Source: Streptomyces sp. 378 | GTDB taxonomy: Bacteria; Actinomycetota; Actinomycetes; Streptomycetales; Streptomycetaceae | Length of the DNA: 64,000 nucleotides | NCBI RefSeq assembly: GCF_030124145.1 | Contig: NZ_JASKMS010000002.1 | Coordinates: 430,266-494,265, forward strand | Reading direction: 5' to 3' | In this document: piece by piece, positions 25,358 through 34,231 of the stretch | Numbering within the stretch: position 1 is the first letter of the stretch | Layout: every line of letters starts with the position of its first letter | Notes under the pieces: generated by a model | The model's database searches: none | What the model saw: only the letters and a program-made list of their open reading frames with translations | Told to the model about the DNA's origin: nothing | Position numbers and translations under genes: made by a program

Positions 25358-26279
25358 GGCCGTACCTCTCCTCCGCCTTCCAGAAGTACACGAAACCGCC
25401 GAGGGCGAACAGCACGGCCCAGCCGCCCGCGGCCGCCCACACGTGGTCGGGCAGGTACCGGGAGCCGTAGTCGTCGATCAGCGCGTAGCGCATCAGGTCC
25501 ATGTAGATCGCGGCGGGATTCCACTGCAGGACGTTCGCGATCCACCCCGGCTTGTCAGCGAGGAAGACCGGGATGGAGAACATCACCCCGGACGCGTACA
25601 TCCACGTCCGCATCACGAACGGCATCAGCTGCGCCAGGTCGGGGGTCTTGGCCCCGGCCCGGGCCATGATCAGCGCGAGACCGGTGTTGAAGCAGAACTG
25701 GAGAGCCAGCACCGGCACGATCAGCAGCCAGGACAGATCCGGGTAGTGACCGAAGCCGACCGCGATGGAGAACAGCACGATCATCGAGAACAGCAGCTGC
25801 TGGAGCTGCTGCAGCGCGAAGGAGATCGGCAGCGAGGCCCGTGGGAAGTGCAGGGCGCGGACCAGGCCGAGGTTGCCGGAGATCGCGCGCACGCCCGCCA
25901 TCACCGAACTCTGCGTGAAGGTGAACACGAACACGCCCGTGACCAGGAACGGGACATACACCTCGCGGGGCAGGCCCCGGTCGGCCTCCAGCAGCATGCC
26001 GAAGATGAAGAAGTACACGGCGGCGTTCAGCAGTGGCGTGGCCACCTGCCACAACTGGCCGAGCTTGGCCTGGCTGTACTGCGCGGTCAGCTTCGCCCGG
26101 GAGAAGGCGAGGATGAAGTGCCGCCGGTCCCAGAGCTGACGGACGTACTCGATGAGGGACGGACGGGCGCCGCTCACGGTCAGCCCGTGCTTGGCGGCGA
26201 GTTCCCTCGCCGTGAGGCCCTCGTCGGGCGCCGCGGGCGCGCTCACCGCGACCGTGGCGTCGTGCGTTGTCTCACTCAC
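25350..26279 (-). CDS. ABC-2 permease, TagG/polysaccharide export type
   Basis: This 309-residue membrane protein has about six hydrophobic segments after a 60-residue cytoplasmic N-terminus, including YSQAKLGQLWQVATPLLNAAVYFFIFG and VYVPFLVTGVFVFTFT, typical of the ABC-2 export permeases TagG/Wzm. With the ATPase it forms a lipid-linked-glycan flippase. The GTG start lacks a clear ribosome-binding site. It lies 106 bp after the glycosyltransferase in the same operon. Confidence 0.92.
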   Translation of the reverse strand: MSETTHDATVAVSAPAAPDEGLTARELAAKHGLTVSGARPSLIEYVRQLWDRRHFILAFSRAKLTAQYSQAKLGQLWQVATPLLNAAVYFFIFGMLLEADRGLPREVYVPFLVTGVFVFTFTQSSVMAGVRAISGNLGLVRALHFPRASLPISFALQQLQQLLFSMIVLFSIAVGFGHYPDLSWLLIVPVLALQFCFNTGLALIMARAGAKTPDLAQLMPFVMRTWMYASGVMFSIPVFLADKPGWIANVLQWNPAAIYMDLMRYALIDDYGSRYLPDHVWAAAGGWAVLFALGGFVYFWKAEERYGRG

Positions 26280-26385
26280 TAGTGGAAACTTTCGTCTTCG
26301 AGATGCTCGGCCTGTGCCGGCCTGGCATGAACCGGGGCCAGGGTACGGCCCGGGGGGCTCCCGGGTGTTCCCGGATACGAGCTTG

Positions 26386-27258
26386 TCAGATGACGGGGGG
26401 CCGGCCCAGCCGGGTCAGCCGCCACACCGTACGCCACTTCATGGGCCGGCGGGGGCCGCAGGAACTGGTCCAGCCCTCGCGGAATCCGCCGAACCAGGCC
26501 CGCAGCGCACTGCGGGAGGGACGGCGCAGGAGAGTGAGCAGCAGCCACACGCCGAGGTAGACCGGGACGAGCGGCGCGGGAAGGTTGCGGCGGGCCAGCC
26601 AGACGCGGTTGCGGGCGACCATGCGGTGGTAGACCGCGTGCCGTGAGGGGGCGGTCGTCGGGTGGTACAGCACCATGTCGGACCGGTAGTCGATCATCCA
26701 GCCCGCGTCGAGGGCCCGCCATGCCAGGTCGGTTTCCTCGTGGGCGTAGAAGAACTCGTCCGGGAGTCCGCCGACGTCGGCGAAGACGCGGGTGCGGACG
26801 GCGTTGGCACCGCCGAGGAAGGTGGTGACGCGGGAGGAGCGCATCGGGTCGGAGGCCCGCAGCCGGGGCACGTGGCGGCGCTGGGTGACGCCGGTCTCGG
26901 GGTCGGCTATGCGGAAACTCACGATGCCGAGCTTCGGGTCGGCCTCGAACGCCTCGCGGCACAGCTCGGCCGTGTCGTGGCCCGCGAGCAGCCCGTCGTC
27001 GTCCAGGAAGAGCAGGATGTCGACGTCCCGGCCGGCCGGGCCGAAGGCCTCGACGCCGACGTTGCGGCCGCCGGGGATGCCGAGGTTCTCGGGCAGTTCG
27101 ATCGTGCGGACGCCTTCGGGGACGTCCGGCACCGGCGAGCCGTTGCCGACGACGACCACCGCGACCGGGTCGCCGTCCTGCTTGGCGACGGAGTCGAGGA
27201 GGGCGCGCAGTTCCTCGGGCCGGTTGCCCATCGTGATGATGACTGCGCCGACCTTCAT
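26386..27258 (-). CDS. GT2-family glycosyltransferase
   Basis: This 290-residue inverting GT-A enzyme has an N-terminus of MKVGAVIITMGNRPEELRAL, the nucleotide-sugar region NLGIPGGRNVG, the metal-binding FLDDDG (DXD-like) and the acceptor-side EFFYAHEETDLAWRA, all as in rhamnosyl/galactofuranosyltransferase-like GT2 proteins. The C-terminus is basic with one hydrophobic helix (LVPVYLGVWLLLTLL) that could anchor it to the membrane. The ATG was chosen because longer in-frame sequence is the shadow of the next gene. It is 5 bp after the CDP-alcohol phosphotransferase. It probably adds a sugar to the lipid- or polymer-linked intermediate. Confidence 0.9.
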   Translation of the reverse strand: MKVGAVIITMGNRPEELRALLDSVAKQDGDPVAVVVVGNGSPVPDVPEGVRTIELPENLGIPGGRNVGVEAFGPAGRDVDILLFLDDDGLLAGHDTAELCREAFEADPKLGIVSFRIADPETGVTQRRHVPRLRASDPMRSSRVTTFLGGANAVRTRVFADVGGLPDEFFYAHEETDLAWRALDAGWMIDYRSDMVLYHPTTAPSRHAVYHRMVARNRVWLARRNLPAPLVPVYLGVWLLLTLLRRPSRSALRAWFGGFREGWTSSCGPRRPMKWRTVWRLTRLGRPPVI

Positions 27259-27263
27259 ACCGC

Positions 27264-28043
27264 TCACTTCAGCCTGCTCGAGGCGAGGATGGACACGAGG
27301 TGCAGCAGGGTCTGCACCAGCGCGATGCCGGCCATCACCGCCACGCCGAGGCGCGTGAAGAACAGGTCGCCGCGGGTCTGGTCGACGATCGCCAGCACCA
27401 GGACCAGCAGGGAGGCCTCGATGCCGAGGATCAGCCGGTGGAACTTCAGGGCGGCCGCGGCCTTGCGGGCCAGCGCCATGCCGGAGGAGCGCATCTCGGC
27501 GGCGGCTTCCTTGACCGGCGGCTTGCCGGCCTGGTGCCGGGCGACGCCGACGAGGTCGGTCTCGGCCTTGATCAGGATGGCGCCGAGCGCGGCCAGGGTG
27601 CCGAGGAAGGCCCACAGCCAGTCGATGCGGCCACTGCCCCACGGGTCGGCGGCGCGCAGGCCGAAGCCGGTGAGCACCGCGGCGTCGGTGAGGTAGGCGC
27701 CGACGCGGTCCAGATAGACGCCGTTGAGCGAGTACTGCTTCTTCCAGCGCGCTATCTCGCCGTCGACGCAGTCCAGCAAGAGGTACATCTGGACGCACAC
27801 CACGCCGAGCACGGCACCCGCGATCCCCGGCACGAGCAGTGCCGGGGCCGCGAGCACGCCGAAGACGGTCATCAGATACGTGAGCTGGTTGGGCGTGACC
27901 CTGGTGTTGACCAGGTAGCGGTCGACCCGCAGGGACACCTCGCGCATGTAGAGGCGTCCCATCCAGTGCTCACCGCTGCGCCTGTCCTTCACCCCTGGGG
28001 GGTGGACGACGGGGCGGAGTTCAGCTACCGATGGCCTTGACAT
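27264..28043 (-). CDS. CDP-alcohol phosphotransferase lacking the last motif Asp
   Basis: This 259-residue integral membrane enzyme belongs to the CDP-alcohol phosphatidyltransferase superfamily. The signature begins DCVDGEIAR (Asp91, Asp94, Gly95, Ala98, Arg99), then Gly108 and Asp112, but the position of the fourth, catalytic-base Asp (residue 116) is Ala in DRVGAYLTD. The nearest Asp is 120. Several hydrophobic helices follow. The family transfers a phosphoalcohol from a CDP-alcohol to a second alcohol. The start overlaps the G1PDH-like stop by 23 bp. The missing Asp suggests an altered mechanism, a shifted base at Asp120, or loss of activity. Confidence 0.87.
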   Translation of the reverse strand: MSRPSVAELRPVVHPPGVKDRRSGEHWMGRLYMREVSLRVDRYLVNTRVTPNQLTYLMTVFGVLAAPALLVPGIAGAVLGVVCVQMYLLLDCVDGEIARWKKQYSLNGVYLDRVGAYLTDAAVLTGFGLRAADPWGSGRIDWLWAFLGTLAALGAILIKAETDLVGVARHQAGKPPVKEAAAEMRSSGMALARKAAAALKFHRLILGIEASLLVLVLAIVDQTRGDLFFTRLGVAVMAGIALVQTLLHLVSILASSRLK

Positions 28044-29082
28044 AGTCGGCGTAGGTGTCCTTGATCTGTTCGGTGTTCAGGTCGAGGTGTTCGAGGATGG
28101 TGTAGCGGCCGGGCCGGGTCTCCGGGGCGAACTCGACGGCCTTGACGAACTCGTCCGTCGTGAAGCCGATCTCGTCCGGCAGCACGGGCAGGCCGTGCCG
28201 GCGCAGCACTTCCGCCATGTACGCCGATTCCTCGTGCGCGCCGCGCAGCCACATCGCGAAGGCCGCGCCGAGACCGCACTGCTCGCCGTGGGCGGCCGCG
28301 CGCTTCGGGTAGAGCAGGTCGAAGGCGTGGTTGATCTCGTGGCACGCCCCGGAGGAAGGCCGCGAGTCGCCCGACACCGACATGGCGATGCCGCTGAGGA
28401 CCAGCGCCTCGGCCAGCACCTGGAGGAAGTCGTTGTCCCCGATGCCGCCCGGGTGCCGCAGTACGGCTTCGCCGGCCTGGCGGGCCATGGCCGCGGCGAG
28501 GCCGTCGATCCGCTCGCCCTTGACCCGGTTGGCCAGCTCCCAGTCCGCGATCGCGGAGACGTTGGAGACGGCGTCGCCGATGCCGGCGCGGACGTAACGG
28601 ACCGGGGCCTCGCGGATGACGTCCAGGTCGATGACGACCGCGATCGGGTTCGGCACACCGTAGGAGCCGCGGCCCGCGTCGTTGTCGAGGGTGGCGACCG
28701 GGGAGCACAGGCCGTCGTGCGCGAGGTTCGTCGGCACGGCGACCAGGGGCAGGCCGACGCGTGCCGCGGCGAACTTGGCGCAATCGATGATCTTGCCGCC
28801 GCCGAGGCCGACGACCGCGTCGAAGTGGCCGGCCTTCATGTCGCTCGCCAGCCGGACCGCGTCGTCGAGGGTGCCGCCGCCGACCTCGTACCAGGTGGCG
28901 CCGGGCATGCTCGGCGAGATGCGCTCACGCAGCTTGGCGCCGGAGCCGCCGCTGACGGCGACGGCGAGGCGGCCGGAGTGCGAGATGCGCTCGTCGGCGA
29001 GGACGCACGCCAGGTCGTCGAGGGCACCCGGACGGATGTCGACGACGAGCGGCGAGGGGATGAGGCGGGTCAGTACTGGCAC
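28021..29082 (-). CDS. Glycerol-1-phosphate-dehydrogenase-like enzyme (EgsA/AraM type)
   Basis: This 353-residue member of the iron-containing alcohol dehydrogenase/dehydroquinate synthase fold has the NAD-binding motif GLGGGKIID (92-100), PTNLAHDGLCSP (117-128, the segment where G1PDHs carry a similar HDG/NDG signature) and probable metal ligands Asp170 (AGIGDAVSN), His248 (GACHEINH) and His265 (AHGEQCG). The reaction expected is reduction of dihydroxyacetone phosphate to sn-glycerol-1-phosphate. The GTG start has GGGAG six bases upstream and overlaps the nucleotidyltransferase stop by 13 bp. Related substrates (other keto-alcohol phosphates) are possible. Confidence 0.85.
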   Translation of the reverse strand: MPVLTRLIPSPLVVDIRPGALDDLACVLADERISHSGRLAVAVSGGSGAKLRERISPSMPGATWYEVGGGTLDDAVRLASDMKAGHFDAVVGLGGGKIIDCAKFAAARVGLPLVAVPTNLAHDGLCSPVATLDNDAGRGSYGVPNPIAVVIDLDVIREAPVRYVRAGIGDAVSNVSAIADWELANRVKGERIDGLAAAMARQAGEAVLRHPGGIGDNDFLQVLAEALVLSGIAMSVSGDSRPSSGACHEINHAFDLLYPKRAAAHGEQCGLGAAFAMWLRGAHEESAYMAEVLRRHGLPVLPDEIGFTTDEFVKAVEFAPETRPGRYTILEHLDLNTEQIKDTYADYVKAIGS

Positions 29083-29822
29083 GCGATCTCCCGTCCACGG
29101 GCGAGGTCGTCGTGGTTGTCGATCTCCACCCACTTGACGTCGCCGATCGGCGCCACGTCGATACGGAAGCCGCGGTTGACCAGCTCCTGGTAGCCGTGCT
29201 CGTAGAACTGCTGCGGGTCGGTCTCCCACACGGTCTTGAGCGCGTCGGCCAGCTCGGGAGCCGCGTCGCCCTCGATCAGCGTGACGCCGATGTACTCGCC
29301 GGTGGCCTCGGCGGGGTCCATCAGCTTGGTGATCTTCGTCATGCCGTGGGCGGGGTCGACGACGACCTTCATCTCCTCGTCGGCCAGGTCCTTGACCGTG
29401 TCCAGAGCGAGGATGATCTTCTTGCCGTCGCCGCGGGCGGCGAGCAGCGTCTTCTCGACGGAGACCGGGTGGACGGTGTCGCCGTTGGCGAGGATCACCC
29501 CGTCCTTGAGGGCGTCACGCCCGCACCACAGGGAGTAGGCGTTGTTCCACTCCTCGGCCTTGTCGTTGTCGATGAGGGTGAGCTGGAGGCCGTACTTCCG
29601 CTCAAGGGCTTCCTTGCGCGCGTACACGGCTTCCTTGCGGTAGCCGACGATGACCGCGACCTCGGTGAGACCGATCTCGGCGAAGTTGCCGAGGGTCAGG
29701 TCGAGAACCGTGGGTTCGCCTTCTATGCCCGCGGGGCCCACCGGCACCAGCGCCTTGGGCAGGCTGTCGGTGTAGGGACGCAGGCGCCGTCCGGCGCCGG
29801 CCGCGAGCACGAGGCCGATCAT
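29070..29822 (-). CDS. LicC/IPCT-like nucleotidyltransferase
   Basis: This 250-residue sugar-phosphate or alcohol-phosphate nucleotidyltransferase has the N-terminal motif LVLAAGAGRRLRPYTDSLPKAL, which binds the NTP and activating lysine. NDKAEEWNNAYSLW (about 85-98) is the segment shared with LicC-type phosphocholine and inositol-1-phosphate cytidylyltransferases, and ILANGDTVH carries the metal-binding Asp. In this operon it probably makes the CDP-alcohol used by the two phosphotransferases. CTP preference is inferred from context. The start overlaps the upstream gene by 4 bp (ATGA). Confidence 0.87.
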   Translation of the reverse strand: MIGLVLAAGAGRRLRPYTDSLPKALVPVGPAGIEGEPTVLDLTLGNFAEIGLTEVAVIVGYRKEAVYARKEALERKYGLQLTLIDNDKAEEWNNAYSLWCGRDALKDGVILANGDTVHPVSVEKTLLAARGDGKKIILALDTVKDLADEEMKVVVDPAHGMTKITKLMDPAEATGEYIGVTLIEGDAAPELADALKTVWETDPQQFYEHGYQELVNRGFRIDVAPIGDVKWVEIDNHDDLARGREIACQY

Positions 29823-31633
29823 GCGGGTTCTCCTTCATCGTGTACGGCGGGTGCGCCACCCCGGTGGGCGGCGACCCAGAAGCGGATGCTCTCGACGAGC
29901 ACCACCAGGGCGACGGCCACGGCCAGTGCCGTGAGCGCGACCTTGAACTGCGAGGCGGTGAGCAGCGCGGCGAGGACGGTGACCAGCAGCGTCCGCCCGT
30001 CGTGCCCCCCGATGGAGCGCACCAGCCAGGCCGGGGGCGCTCCGGCGTCGCCGCGAATGCGGTAGACCGTGTCGTAGTGATGGTAGGCGACCGCGGCCAC
30101 CAGCCCGAAAGCCGCAGGAAGGGCTCCGTTCACGTCCGCTCGGGCCGCGAGGACGAGGACGGTGCCGTATTCGGCGGCACGGAAGACCGGGGGGACGAGC
30201 CAGTCGAGGGGGCCCTTGAGGGGGCGGGCGACGGCGAGGCCGGAGGTCAGGGCGTAGCCGAGGGCCACGACGATCGGCCAGGGGCCGCCGAAGTCCGTCA
30301 GCGCCGCGGTGAGGACGACAGCCAGACCGCCGAGCAGGGCGACGGCGGGGGCGGTGAAGCCCGGCAGCTTGCGGGCGGCCTTCTTGAACGCCTCTGCGAA
30401 GCCCTGCGCGAGCGGGCCGCTGTCGGCGAGGTCGGCCAGGGCGCCGGCCGCCCGGTCGGTCCGCTCGGCCTTGCGGGTCAGCGACCGCAGCACCCGCCCC
30501 GCCGTGGTGTACGCCGCCGCGAAGGCGCAGCCGATGAGCAGCGCGTAGAAGGTGATGCGGGGGGTGGTGACGGCGGTGAGGACCGCGATCATCGCCCAGC
30601 GCTCACCGATGGGCAGCACGATCATCCGCCGCACCCAGACCGTCCAGCCGACGCTGTCGAGCTTGTCGGAGAGGGCGGCGGTGGGACTGGTGTTGGCGGT
30701 GGCGTCGTGGTTGGCCTCGTTGAAGGAGAAGTCCACGACGTGCCGGCAGGTCTGCAGGACCATCGCGCCGAGGGCCAGGGCCCAGACATCGTCGCCGCCG
30801 CGGGCCGCGCCGAGGGCGAGGCCGGCGTAGTAGGCGTACTCCTTGGCCCGGTCGAAGGTGGCGTCCAGCCAGGCGCCGAGCGTGGAGTACTGCAGCGAGT
30901 AGCGGGCGAGCTGGCCGTCGGTGCAGTCCAGCACGAAGGACGCGATCAGCAGGACGCCGGCCGCGACGAAGCCGCCGCGGGTGCCGGTGGCCGCGCAGGC
31001 CGCCGCTATGAGGGCGGTGAGCAGCGAGGCGGTGGTGACCTGGTTCGGCGTGAGGCCCCGGCGGGCGCACCAGCGGGCGAGGTAGCGGGAGTACGGGCTG
31101 ATGCAGAAGGTGGTGAAGAAGCCGTCGCGGGCCTTCACGGCCGACTTCAGGCGTACGGCCTCGTCGTCGACGTCCGCGACCGCCTGCCGGGCCTCGTTGC
31201 GGGCCTGCGGGTCGGCGGGGACGGCGGCGACCAGGGTGCCCAGCTCGGGGCGGTGCACGTCGGTGTCGTCGGCGTCGAGGGCGGTGAGGATGCGGTCGGC
31301 GAGGCTGTCGACCAGGGTGGTGCCGCCGCCGGCCGAGTTCTCGCGGGCCATCGCCCGGGTCAGTGCCTGACGGCCGGCGGGCTGAGCGGTGACGGCGCCG
31401 GGGATCGCGGAGAGCGGGAAGCGGGGGTCGGTGAGACCGAGGCGCAGCGCGTGCACGTGCCCCACGAACCGGGCGTCGACCAGCGCGACCCGTTCGTCGC
31501 CCGGCACCTCGGCGAGGAGCGTCTCGGCCTCGACGGCGTCGGGCGCGGTCCGCACGTCGAACCCGAGGGCGCGCAGGTCGGCCTCGATCGACGATCCGGG
31601 GACCGGCTGGCCGGTGAGGATGGCGGTCGACAA
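29819..31633 (-). CDS. DUF5941 protein: CDP-alcohol phosphotransferase with N- and C-terminal domains
   Basis: This 604-residue multidomain membrane protein has a soluble N-terminal domain (about 1-165) with no recognised motif. The middle part carries an intact CDP-alcohol phosphotransferase signature, D236-x2-D239-G240-x2-A243-R244-x8-G253-x3-D257-x3-D261. The C-terminal part has many hydrophobic helices, with DUF5941 at the end (YHHYDTVYRIRG, then SIGGHDGRTLLV). The start is TTG with GGGAG nine bases upstream. It is first in a seven-gene operon and is the only phosphotransferase of the two with all four Asp residues, so it is the likely catalytically competent one. Confidence 0.88.
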   Translation of the reverse strand: MSTAILTGQPVPGSSIEADLRALGFDVRTAPDAVEAETLLAEVPGDERVALVDARFVGHVHALRLGLTDPRFPLSAIPGAVTAQPAGRQALTRAMARENSAGGGTTLVDSLADRILTALDADDTDVHRPELGTLVAAVPADPQARNEARQAVADVDDEAVRLKSAVKARDGFFTTFCISPYSRYLARWCARRGLTPNQVTTASLLTALIAAACAATGTRGGFVAAGVLLIASFVLDCTDGQLARYSLQYSTLGAWLDATFDRAKEYAYYAGLALGAARGGDDVWALALGAMVLQTCRHVVDFSFNEANHDATANTSPTAALSDKLDSVGWTVWVRRMIVLPIGERWAMIAVLTAVTTPRITFYALLIGCAFAAAYTTAGRVLRSLTRKAERTDRAAGALADLADSGPLAQGFAEAFKKAARKLPGFTAPAVALLGGLAVVLTAALTDFGGPWPIVVALGYALTSGLAVARPLKGPLDWLVPPVFRAAEYGTVLVLAARADVNGALPAAFGLVAAVAYHHYDTVYRIRGDAGAPPAWLVRSIGGHDGRTLLVTVLAALLTASQFKVALTALAVAVALVVLVESIRFWVAAHRGGAPAVHDEGEPA

Positions 31634-31911
31634 CCGAATTCACTCCCTGGGTACCGACGCGTCCGCGCCGGTGACGTACATGGTGGGGGTGCCCTCTCCG
31701 GTGGCTCCCGGGCGGCATGTCGGCAGAGGGTATCGGATGCCGCGAAGGCCCCGTTCACCGGCCGTTCGGCGGATGGATCGACGCGGTTCGCACAAGCCCC
31801 TGCCGCGATCATCATCGGGGATCCGGGGCCCGCCCCACAAACCGCGCCTGCCAGAGCGGACATCGGGGACCTGGTGTGGCGCCCGTCCGGGGCCGCATAG
31901 GGTGGGCGACC
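31634..31911. promoter_or_regulatory. Divergent promoter region, DUF5941 operon and galE
   Basis: A 278-bp spacer between two divergent starts, which must hold both promoters. For galE a CATAGGGT element lies 10 bases before the ATG, with no clear ribosome-binding site, so a very short leader or leaderless mRNA is possible. No clear dyad was seen. Confidence 0.4.
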
Positions 31912-32901
31912 ATGACGTGGCTGATCACCGGCGGTGCCGGCTATATCGGAGCCCATGTGGCCAGGGCCATGACCGAGGCCGGGGAGCGTGTCCTCGCCCT
32001 GGACGACCTCTCGGCCGGGGTGCCCGCCCGGCTCCCGGCCGATGTCCCGCTCGTGCGGGGCTCGTCGCTGGACGGGGAGCTGCTGAAGCGGACCTTCGCC
32101 GAGCACGGTGTGACGGGTGTGGTGCATCTCGCGGCGCGCAAACAGGTCGCCGAGTCCGTGGCACAGCCCACGCGCTACTACCGGGAGAACGTCGGCGGCC
32201 TGGTGACGCTGCTGGACGCGGTGGCCGAAGCCGGGATCGAGCGTTTCGTGTTCTCCTCGTCGGCCGCCGTCTACGGCGACCCGGGTGTGGACCTCATCAC
32301 GGAGGACAGCCCGTGCGCGCCGGTGAACCCGTACGGCGAGACCAAGCTCGCCGGGGAGTGGCTGGTGCGGGCGGCGGGAGAAGCGCACGGGATCTCCACC
32401 GTATGCCTGCGCTATTTCAACGTGGCGGGCGCTGCCGCGCCGGAACTGGCGGACACGGGTGTCTTCAACATCGTTCCGATGGTCTTCGACCGGCTGACGC
32501 GTGACGAGGCGCCCAGGATCTTCGGTGACGACTATCCGACCCCGGACGGCACCTGCGTGCGTGACTACATCCACGTGGCCGACCTGGCCGAGGCCCATCT
32601 GGCGGCGGCCCGGCGGCTGGCCGAGGGCGGCCTCACAGGAGATCTGACGGTCAACATCGGCCGCGGCGAGGGCGTCTCGGTCCGTGAGCTCATCACGGTC
32701 ATCGGCGAGGTCACCGGTGACCGCCGGCCCCCGCTCGTCGAGGACCGGCGTCCCGGTGACGCCCCGCGGGCGGTGGCGTCGGCCGCCCGGGCTGCCGCCG
32801 AACTCGGCTGGACGGCCCGGCGCGGGGTGCGCGAGATGGCCGAGTCGGCCTGGCGGGGCTGGCGACTGCACCACGCTCCCGAGCCCCTGCAGGTGCCCTG
32901 A
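31912..32901 (+). CDS. galE: UDP-glucose 4-epimerase
   Basis: This 329-residue extended SDR enzyme interconverts UDP-glucose and UDP-galactose. The NAD motif is GGAGYIG (7-13), Ser of the triad is in FSSSAAVYGDP, and the YxxxK pair is in NPYGETKLAGEW. RYFNVAGA is typical of GalE. The ATG was chosen because upstream in-frame sequence lacks similarity. It is divergent from the phosphoalcohol operon and could supply UDP-galactose to its glycosyltransferase; that link is inference. Confidence 0.93.
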   Translation: MTWLITGGAGYIGAHVARAMTEAGERVLALDDLSAGVPARLPADVPLVRGSSLDGELLKRTFAEHGVTGVVHLAARKQVAESVAQPTRYYRENVGGLVTLLDAVAEAGIERFVFSSSAAVYGDPGVDLITEDSPCAPVNPYGETKLAGEWLVRAAGEAHGISTVCLRYFNVAGAAAPELADTGVFNIVPMVFDRLTRDEAPRIFGDDYPTPDGTCVRDYIHVADLAEAHLAAARRLAEGGLTGDLTVNIGRGEGVSVRELITVIGEVTGDRRPPLVEDRRPGDAPRAVASAARAAAELGWTARRGVREMAESAWRGWRLHHAPEPLQVP

Positions 32902-32928
32902 CCTGCCCATCGTTTGCGCAGGTCAGGG
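32896..32928 (+). terminator. galE terminator overlapping its stop codon
   Basis: Perfect 11-bp arms, CCCTGACCTGC and GCAGGTCAGGG, with an 11-base loop. The left arm contains the galE TGA, so the stem forms as the last codons are transcribed. Confidence 0.8.
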
Positions 32929-33030
32929 CACATGACAACGGTGTTCAGTGCCGCGTTGCGCATACCCCCTCCCCGTAGTTCACTGGGGTGCCCGAGCACG
33001 ATCAGGCGGACACACGGAGGCTGACTTCTC

Positions 33031-33969
33031 ATGGGGGCTGGGCATGATCACGGGCACGCGCACGGCGCGGCGGCCGGCGGTACGGCGACCTCGGCGTACC
33101 GCGGCAGGCTGCGCATGGCGCTGGCGATCACGCTCGGCATCGTGGTCGTGCAGGTCGTCGGCGGTCTCCTCGCCGACTCGCTCGCCCTCGTCGCGGACTC
33201 GGCCCACATGGCGACGGACGCCCTGGGTCTCGGCATGGCGCTGCTCGCGATCCACTTCGCGAACCGGCCGCCCAGCGAGCGGGCCACCTTCGGTTACGCC
33301 CGGGCCGAGATCCTCGCCGCCCTGGCCAACTGCCTGCTGCTGCTGGGCGTGGGCGGGTACGTCGTGTACGAGTCGGTCCAGCGCTTCATCACGCCGGCTC
33401 AGACCGAGGGCCGGCTGGCGCTGCTGTTCGGCGTGATCGGCCTGGCGGCGAACCTGGTGTCGCTGTCGCTGCTGATGCGCGGGCAGAAGGAGAGCCTGAA
33501 CGTGCGGGGCGCTTTCCTGGAGGTGGCGGCGGACGCCCTGGGTTCGGTCACGGTGATCGTCTCGTCTTCGGTGATCATGCTCACGGGCTGGCAGGCCGCC
33601 GACCCGATCGCCTCGCTCGTCATCGCGCTGATGATCGCGCCCCGGACGTGGAAGCTGCTGAGCGAGACGCTCTCCGTGCTGCTGGAGGCCGCCCCCAAGG
33701 GCGTCGACATGGCGGAGGTGCGCTCGCACATCCTCGCCACGAACGGTGTCGAGGACGTCCACGACCTGCACGCCTGGACGATCACCTCCGGCATGCCGGT
33801 GCTGTCGGCACACGTGGTCGTCAGCTCGGAGGCCCTGAACGCGATAGGCCACGAGAAGATGCTCCACGAGCTCCAGAGCTGCCTCGGCGACCACTTCGAC
33901 GTGGAGCACTGCACGTTCCAGCTGGAACCGAGGGGTCACGCGGAGCACGAGGCGCGGCTCTGCCACTGA
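33031..33969 (+). CDS. Cation diffusion facilitator (CzcD-like)
   Basis: This 312-residue metal/proton antiporter of the inner membrane has a His-rich N-terminus (HDHGHAHG) and six transmembrane helices. Helix II carries the metal site region DSLALVADSAHMATDA, helix V the matching HxxxD-like pair in VAADALGS. A cytoplasmic C-terminal domain (about 205-312) has DVHDLHAWTI, which forms a ferredoxin-like dimer. It exports Zn and/or other divalent ions. ATG follows GGAGG by ten bases. Confidence 0.93.
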   Translation: MGAGHDHGHAHGAAAGGTATSAYRGRLRMALAITLGIVVVQVVGGLLADSLALVADSAHMATDALGLGMALLAIHFANRPPSERATFGYARAEILAALANCLLLLGVGGYVVYESVQRFITPAQTEGRLALLFGVIGLAANLVSLSLLMRGQKESLNVRGAFLEVAADALGSVTVIVSSSVIMLTGWQAADPIASLVIALMIAPRTWKLLSETLSVLLEAAPKGVDMAEVRSHILATNGVEDVHDLHAWTITSGMPVLSAHVVVSSEALNAIGHEKMLHELQSCLGDHFDVEHCTFQLEPRGHAEHEARLCH

Positions 33970-34034
33970 GGGGGCGCGCTCCACTGCGAGTGCGCCGAGG
34001 AACGCAACCCTCCGCTGCTCGCCCGCGTCATGAG

Positions 34035-34053
34035 CCCCACAGCTCCGGTGGGG
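34035..34053 (+). terminator. Probable terminator of the cation-efflux gene
   Basis: A short CCCCAC/GTGGGG hairpin with a 7-base loop is followed by ACGATTTT, about 65 bp after the stop. The stem is short, so confidence is moderate. Confidence 0.45.
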
Positions 34054-34231
34054 ACGATTTTCCGCCTCCCTGGCCGGGCACGATCACCTACCGGGTCCCT
34101 ACCCCGGCGTCCGACCGGTGCCGGCCGCGGTCCGCGCCACCGCGCGGGACATGCGGGCGTGCCGCGAAGTGCCGGGAGTGCCGGATTGGTACGGCAGACT
34201 TGGGGCGCGAAGACCGATGTGAAGGATGGGT

